Below, piece by piece: positions 59,658 to 64,000 of a DNA stretch of 64,000 nucleotides. Position numbers and translations under genes: made by a program. Under the pieces are notes generated by a model. The model was not told where the DNA came from and made no database searches. It was given only the letters and a program-made list of their open reading frames with translations. The stretch is from PALSA-188 sp050746185 (GTDB lineage Bacteria > Acidobacteriota > Terriglobia > Terriglobales > Acidobacteriaceae): positions 45,775-109,774 of the forward strand of contig JBOGLA010000027.1 in assembly GCA_050746185.1 (NCBI GenBank), read 5' to 3'. Position 1 is the first letter of the stretch. Every line of letters begins with the position of its first letter.

Positions 59658-60941
59658 ATGAATCTGCGCTTCAAATCCGTCTCGTTGTTCCTGCTGCTTT
59701 TCCTGCGGCTCGCCGCCGCCCAATCCCCGGAACCCGCGCGCGCCATCGTGCTGCACGCCGCGCGCCTGCTCGACATCAAAAAAGGAATCCTGATAACCCC
59801 CGGCGAAGTGCTCGTCCAAGGCGACCGAATCATCGAAGTCGGGTCAACCGTTAAGCATCCCGCAGATGCCGAGGTGATTGATCTCGGTGATCGCACTCTG
59901 GTTCCCGGGTTGATTGACGCACACGTCCACCTTTTTCTGCATCCCGGCGCCGAGGATCTGCAGACGGTTGAAGAGTCGGTCCCGCAGCGCACCATCATGG
60001 CAACTCTAAACGCGCGATCTGACCTCATGGCGGGCTTCACGGCTGAACGCGATATGGGGACCGAGGGCGCGGGTTCGGCGGACACCGCCGTCCGCGATGC
60101 GATCAATCAAGGCCTAATTCCGGGGCCGCGCCTCCGCATCGGCGGCAACGCCATTAACATTCTTGGCGGCCACGAAGACGCCATCGGCTACAACCCGGCG
60201 CAACACGTCCTGCCCAACGCCGATTATGCAAACAACGCCGCCGAGCTGGTTGCGGTTATGCGCCGCCAGTACAAAGAAGGCGCGGATTTCACCAAGATTT
60301 ACCAAACCGGCGCCGACACGGTGAGCGACGGAAAACTTTCCACTCCTTACCAATACACCGAAGCCGAATTGGCTGCGGCGGTGCAGGAAGCGGCGCGCCT
60401 GGGCCGTCGCGTCGCCGTGCACGCTCTGGGCGAACCCGGTACGCTCTTCGCCGCACAAGCAGGAGTCGCCTCCGTTGATCACGCGAACCAGCTCGGGGAC
60501 GAGACCATGCGCCTGATGCGCGAAAAACACATATTTGCGGTGCCCACATTCGCCATCTTCGAATATTTTGCCGAACACCCTTCCACTCCCGCTCAAGCTG
60601 CACGCGAGCGCCAGATGCTCGATTTTAAGGCGAAAGATTTCCGCAAACAGCTCGCCGCAGGAGTTCCGATGGCTGTAGGTTCTGATGTCGGTCCCTTTCC
60701 TCACGGCACCCAGGCGCGCGAGTTCGAATTGATGGCGAAGTACGGCATGACTCCCCTGGCCACGTTGCAGGCTGATCTGCTGAATGGAGCAAAATTGCTG
60801 GGATGGGAAGGACAGATCGGAGCGCTGGAACCGGGTTATTTCGCCGATATCATCGCCGTTGCAGGCGATCCGCTGCGGGACGTCAGCACGCTACGAAATG
60901 TTTCTTTCGTGATGAAGGGCGGTGTGATCTATAAGAAATAG
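59658..60941 (+). CDS. Secreted amidohydrolase (imidazolonepropionase-like)
   Basis: 427 residues from the ATG at 59658, with a signal peptide (SLFLLLFLRLAAAQ). The metal-dependent TIM barrel has LIDAHVHLF (His89, His91), FTKIYQTGADTVSDG, VAVHALG, SVDHANQLG and the catalytic Asp in AVGSDVGPFPHG. This is the secreted branch related to Xaa-Pro dipeptidases and imidazolonepropionases. The substrate, probably a peptide or cyclic amide, is unknown. Follows icd by 11 bp. Confidence 0.9.
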   Translation: MNLRFKSVSLFLLLFLRLAAAQSPEPARAIVLHAARLLDIKKGILITPGEVLVQGDRIIEVGSTVKHPADAEVIDLGDRTLVPGLIDAHVHLFLHPGAEDLQTVEESVPQRTIMATLNARSDLMAGFTAERDMGTEGAGSADTAVRDAINQGLIPGPRLRIGGNAINILGGHEDAIGYNPAQHVLPNADYANNAAELVAVMRRQYKEGADFTKIYQTGADTVSDGKLSTPYQYTEAELAAAVQEAARLGRRVAVHALGEPGTLFAAQAGVASVDHANQLGDETMRLMREKHIFAVPTFAIFEYFAEHPSTPAQAARERQMLDFKAKDFRKQLAAGVPMAVGSDVGPFPHGTQAREFELMAKYGMTPLATLQADLLNGAKLLGWEGQIGALEPGYFADIIAVAGDPLRDVSTLRNVSFVMKGGVIYKK

Positions 60942-61008
60942 GCGGTGACATCCGACAATTCCTCGCACCCGATACTCAAATTACCCCGATTGTGATATCT
61001 GTGAATGA

Positions 61009-62286
61009 ATGCCCCGTGAATGGAATCGCTGGCTAGGCCGGACAATTGATAACCGGTTCGCGCTAAGGGAGTATCTCGGCGGAACCGAAGCCAGCGGTGT
61101 GTTTCTTACCCCCCTCGATTCCGCGCCGTCACAAAAAGCCGCCATCAAGCTCGTCGTGGCAGATCCAGCAAAAACCCAGGCTCAACTCTCCCTTTGGGCA
61201 CTGGTGAAGAAGTTATCGAACCCGCATCTCATCCGGTTGTTTGAGACCGGTCAATGTTCCCTCGGAGAAGAAACCTTCCTCTATTGCGTGATGGAGTACG
61301 CGGAAGAGAATCTTTCCATGATCCTGCCTACCAGAGCGCTCACCCCGGCGGAGACGAAGGAGATGCTCCTTCCGGCCCTCGATGCTCTCGCCTGCATACA
61401 CCGCCACGGGTTTGTGCACGGGCACATCAAGCCGTCAAACATCATGGCGGTAAGCGAGCAGGTAAAGATCTCGAGCGATGGTATAACGCCTGCCGGCCGG
61501 GCCAACCATCTCTCGGCTGAACGCAATCGTTATCTGCCTCCTGAAGCCTCAACCGGACAACTCACGCCTGCGGCAGACGTCTGGTCACTGGGCGTCACCA
61601 TAGCCGAGGTCCTGACGCAGCGCATGCCTTCATTCGATGGAAGAAATATCGTCCCGCCGGCGCTTCCCTCCCCGTTCCGCAATATCGTTGACCAATGTCT
61701 CCGCCCTGACCCTCAACAGCGCTGCACGATAGCGGACATACAGAAGCAACTGCATCCTCCGGCCGTTCCTGAGCATAAGACTGTTGCAGCCAATCCGCCG
61801 AAACCTCTTGCAAAGCGCCGCTTCCCCGTACTCGCCCTGATCGGCGTATTGCTTGCAATCCTATTGGGAGTTTTCTTGGTAAAGCATCGAAACTCCTCGC
61901 CCGAAGCGGCCGAACAGACAACGCAAACGCAGATTTCTCCGCCGAGTCCTCAAGCAGAGCAGAATCCGGCCACAAATTCATCTTCACCCGGGAAAGTCGT
62001 CCGGCGCGTGTTGCCCGACGTGTCGAAGAATGCCCTGCACACGATTCATGGGACCATAAAAGTGAGATTGAGGGTCTTCGTGGATGCCGCAGGCGGCGTG
62101 GAAAGAGTCCGGATGGAATCTCCAGGACCGAGCAGGTATTTTGAAAGTAAATCGCTCGACGCCGCAAAACAATGGAAGTTTGAAGCGCCGTCCGAAAGTG
62201 GCAAAGCCGTTGCGAGCGAATGGAACCTCGAATTCCGCTTCAACCAGACCTCCAGCAACGTACGTGAGTTGCGCGTCCACCAATAG
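61009..62286 (+). CDS. Pseudokinase - transmembrane - TonB C-terminal fusion
   Basis: 425 residues with an unusual layout. Residues about 12-250 are a Hanks-type kinase fold: AAIKLV (Lys47), LFLYCVMEYAEENLSMIL, PPEAS, DVWSLGVTIAEVL, LRPDPQQRCTIADI. But the catalytic loop is VHGHIKPSN (137-144), with His139 where the catalytic Asp belongs. The DFG position reads SSDG (155-158), and the Gly-rich loop (LGGTEASGVF) is degenerate. One TM helix follows (272-291). Then come a Pro/Gln/Ser linker and a TonB C-terminal domain (about 345-412, GTIKVRLRVFVDAAGGVERVRM, SLDAAKQWKF). The predicted topology is cytoplasmic pseudokinase, periplasmic TonB domain. Function unknown; possibly signal-gated TonB action. 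Confidence 0.87.
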   Translation: MPREWNRWLGRTIDNRFALREYLGGTEASGVFLTPLDSAPSQKAAIKLVVADPAKTQAQLSLWALVKKLSNPHLIRLFETGQCSLGEETFLYCVMEYAEENLSMILPTRALTPAETKEMLLPALDALACIHRHGFVHGHIKPSNIMAVSEQVKISSDGITPAGRANHLSAERNRYLPPEASTGQLTPAADVWSLGVTIAEVLTQRMPSFDGRNIVPPALPSPFRNIVDQCLRPDPQQRCTIADIQKQLHPPAVPEHKTVAANPPKPLAKRRFPVLALIGVLLAILLGVFLVKHRNSSPEAAEQTTQTQISPPSPQAEQNPATNSSSPGKVVRRVLPDVSKNALHTIHGTIKVRLRVFVDAAGGVERVRMESPGPSRYFESKSLDAAKQWKFEAPSESGKAVASEWNLEFRFNQTSSNVRELRVHQ

Positions 62287-62414
62287 AATCCGTCTCCCGC
62301 TTCGATGTGGCGCATGAACATAAGCTGAGAACCGGGGAACGAGAACTGTTTTCAATAAGCTTTTCGTTCATCCGCTATGTTACATTTCGCGGTCATGGCT
62401 TCATCTTCATCGCG

Positions 62415-63803
62415 ATGAACAATCCCGCCGCTTCGGCCATCACCGATCCCGCACCCACTGGCCCGAGTGCCTCCTTACCCACAAGAAGCTTGCTGCGCGT
62501 TCTGGGCGTGGGCTTCGGACTGGCGGTGATCATCGGCAGCGCAATTGGCGCGGGCATCCTTCGAACTCCCGGAGACGTCGCCAGTTACCTTCCGAATCGC
62601 GTGCTCTACCTCGCCGTCTGGGTGGCGGGAGGGATCTACGCGCTGCTCGGCGCCTTCTCATTGTCCGAACTTGGGGTAATGTTGCCGCGCTCGGGAGGTT
62701 TCTACGTCTTCGCGCGGCGCGCGCTGGGCGAGTTCGGCGGTTTCGCCATGGGATGGACCGACTGGCTGGGACAATGCGGCAGCACCGCCGCCGTCTCCAT
62801 GGTCGTTGGCGAATACGCCGGAGACCTCATTCCCGCACTCGCCGGACATACGGTTCTGTGCGCCGCCGCTGTCATCGTCGGCGTGGCTCTCCTGCAATGG
62901 CATGGCATCCGCACCGGCAGCGCATTTCAGAACGTTACCAGCGTTCTCAAGACCCTCGCGTTTCTGGCGCTGGTGGCTGCCGCTTTTATCTTCAGCCATC
63001 CCGCTGCGCCGCCTGTGGTGACGTCACTCACTAGCGCCGAACATTCTCTCTGGGTAGCTCTGATTCTTGCCCTGCAAGCGGTCATATACACCTACGACGG
63101 CTGGTACAGCGTCATTTATTTCGGGGAAGAGGTTCGCAACCCGGCACACGATATTCCACGCTCAATGATTTACGGAGTGCTGGCGCTGACCGCGATTTAT
63201 CTCCTGGTAAATCTGGCGCTGTTACACGTACTCACTCTCCCGCGGATTGCGGGTCAGACCATGGCGATGGGGACTGCCGCCGCCGCCATCTTCGGAAGTC
63301 GGGGCCAAACCATTCTGCAAATCCTGATGATTGTGTCCATGCTCAGCGGCATCAATGCCTATCACCTTATGGCCAGCCGCGTTTTGTTCGCGATGAGCAA
63401 GGACGGTTTGCTCTCGCACCATGCCTCCCGCGTGAACCCTGGCGGAACCCCAACGGTAGGGCTTTTTCTTAGCACAGTGGCGGCACTGATTTTTATACTG
63501 AGCGGTAAATTTGAGATCGTCCTGGCGATCACCGCGTTTTATTTCGTGGCAGACTATGGTGTGGCTTACACATCGGTGTTTGTTCTTCGCTGGCGGGAAC
63601 CCGATACTCCCCGCCCCGTTCGTGCCTGGGGTTACCCCTGGACAACCGGCATTGCGTGGTTGGGATCGCTTGCCTTTCTCATCGCCGCGGTGAAAGAAGA
63701 CACCCGCAACAGCGAATATGCGTTGCTCTCGCTGGCATTAAGTTACCCGCTGTACCGTCTGACCGGAGTCATCGTGCGAAGACAAAACGCCATTACAAGT
63801 TAG
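62415..63803 (+). CDS. APC-family amino acid permease
   Basis: 462 residues from the ATG at 62415 (the frame is open to 62307). About twelve TM helices. Helix 1 carries the APC substrate motif IIGSAIGAGILRTPG, and the helix-6-like segment is YTYDGWYSVIYFGEEVRNPAHDIPRS. It imports amino acids or related compounds by proton or solute exchange; the exact substrate is not readable. The upstream fusion gene is transcribed in the same direction, 128 bp away. Confidence 0.92.
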   Translation: MNNPAASAITDPAPTGPSASLPTRSLLRVLGVGFGLAVIIGSAIGAGILRTPGDVASYLPNRVLYLAVWVAGGIYALLGAFSLSELGVMLPRSGGFYVFARRALGEFGGFAMGWTDWLGQCGSTAAVSMVVGEYAGDLIPALAGHTVLCAAAVIVGVALLQWHGIRTGSAFQNVTSVLKTLAFLALVAAAFIFSHPAAPPVVTSLTSAEHSLWVALILALQAVIYTYDGWYSVIYFGEEVRNPAHDIPRSMIYGVLALTAIYLLVNLALLHVLTLPRIAGQTMAMGTAAAAIFGSRGQTILQILMIVSMLSGINAYHLMASRVLFAMSKDGLLSHHASRVNPGGTPTVGLFLSTVAALIFILSGKFEIVLAITAFYFVADYGVAYTSVFVLRWREPDTPRPVRAWGYPWTTGIAWLGSLAFLIAAVKEDTRNSEYALLSLALSYPLYRLTGVIVRRQNAITS

Positions 63804-63811
63804 TTTTGAAG

Positions 63812-63835
63812 GGGCGCGGGCCGGCTGGCCCGCCC
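63812..63835. terminator. GC-rich hairpin between convergent genes
   Basis: Arms gggcgcgggcc (63812-63822, with a 2-nt bulge) and ggcccgccc (63827-63835), lying 8 bp after the permease stop. No proper T-run follows, but it may serve as a two-way terminator or be a repeat. Confidence 0.4.
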
Positions 63836-64000
63836 TAATTAGATTTTGATCTCCCCAACATCACAACCACGACGGCTGCCCCATCCGTCGCGATTTTCGA
63901 CGGGTGGGAATTCGTGGCGATTGTATCAGGGGATATCTCATATTCCCGCAACGGACTTCTATGTTCATCCGTCACATTCGCAAGTCCGAGCGCTGTGCTA
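63835..64000 (-). CDS. Possible 3' end of a gene running off the window
   Basis: A minus-strand frame is open from the right edge and ends in TAG at 63835-63837. It encodes about 54 residues ending AAVVVVMLGRSKSN. No family recognised. Support is only the uninterrupted frame and its convergent position. Confidence 0.35.
   Translation of the reverse strand, partial: STALGLANVTDEHRSPLREYEISPDTIATNSHPSKIATDGAAVVVVMLGRSKSN

Noticed and set aside
1..64000. CRISPR array, replication origin or prophage.
   Set aside because: No regularly spaced repeats, no cluster of DnaA boxes with dnaA/dnaN, and no phage structural or lysis genes were seen.

Overview
The window looks like chromosomal DNA of an acidobacterium, probably class Terriglobia (Koribacter/Terriglobus-like). 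This is an inference from gene content, not from a marker-gene search. The main hints are an Oar-type TonB-dependent receptor with a carboxypeptidase-like N-terminal domain, a TonB C-terminal domain fused to a kinase-like domain, many small secreted proteins of unknown function, BshA (bacillithiol), a PEP-CTERM-like sorting tail, and short palindromic repeats scattered between genes. Base composition is moderately GC-rich by eye (not counted). Genes are mostly single or in runs of two or three, on both strands.

Layout. 0.5-4.4 kb: 1-Cys peroxiredoxin, single-domain response regulator, lone LolD/MacB-type ABC ATPase, two hypothetical genes. 4.7-4.9 kb: tRNA-Gly and tRNA-Cys behind a clear promoter. 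5-7 kb: a secreted SGNH esterase fused to a NodB deacetylase. 7.2-12.1 kb: a ROK regulator followed by a 1204-residue TonB-dependent receptor. 12.3-13.8 kb: pyrF and small genes. 13.98-15.78 kb: a complete IS1595-family element with inverted repeats, an 8-bp target duplication and two passenger membrane-protein genes. 15.9-20.9 kb: ffh, a cyclopropane synthase gene flanked by a partial duplication of the neighbouring oxidase gene, the FMN-dependent oxidase, and a CBS protein. 21-27.6 kb: secreted hypothetical, acyl-CoA dehydrogenase, 2Fe-2S ferredoxin, STAS protein, a broken gamma-carbonic anhydrase, glutaredoxin-like protein, flavin-fold protein, GNAT-like protein.

27.9-35.7 kb: an MdtABC-type RND efflux operon, split by a large palindrome between mdtB and mdtC. 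35.8-43.4 kb: low-complexity secreted protein, YggX, an AbrB/PIN toxin-antitoxin pair, PLP-dependent dehydratase, SH3/TPR-like protein, uppP, ftsK. 43.5-50.1 kb: secreted proteins, a beta-propeller protein, yjbQ, a response regulator, a PEGA protein enclosed between tRNA-Val and a displaced tRNA-Val 3' end, a PEP-CTERM-like protein, and a YdjC/HpnK deacetylase with a truncated copy of its own start just upstream. 50.2-57.9 kb: PilZ protein, bshA, LytS-type kinase, TPR protein, HAD phosphatase, lytic transglycosylase, flippase-like membrane protein. 58-63.8 kb: nrdR, NAD-type isocitrate dehydrogenase, secreted amidohydrolase, a pseudokinase-TM-TonB fusion, an APC permease.

Themes. Envelope functions are frequent: efflux, TonB systems, uppP, lytic transglycosylase, two deacetylases, and cyclopropane lipid modification. 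Redox functions recur: peroxiredoxin, YggX, glutaredoxin-like protein, bacillithiol. There are also several recombination scars: a complete IS, a tRNA-anchored micro-island, two truncated 5' gene duplications, and a junction of two gene fragments. No CRISPR array, replication origin, rRNA or phage module was seen. The most unusual single gene is the pseudokinase-TonB fusion at 61.0-62.3 kb.
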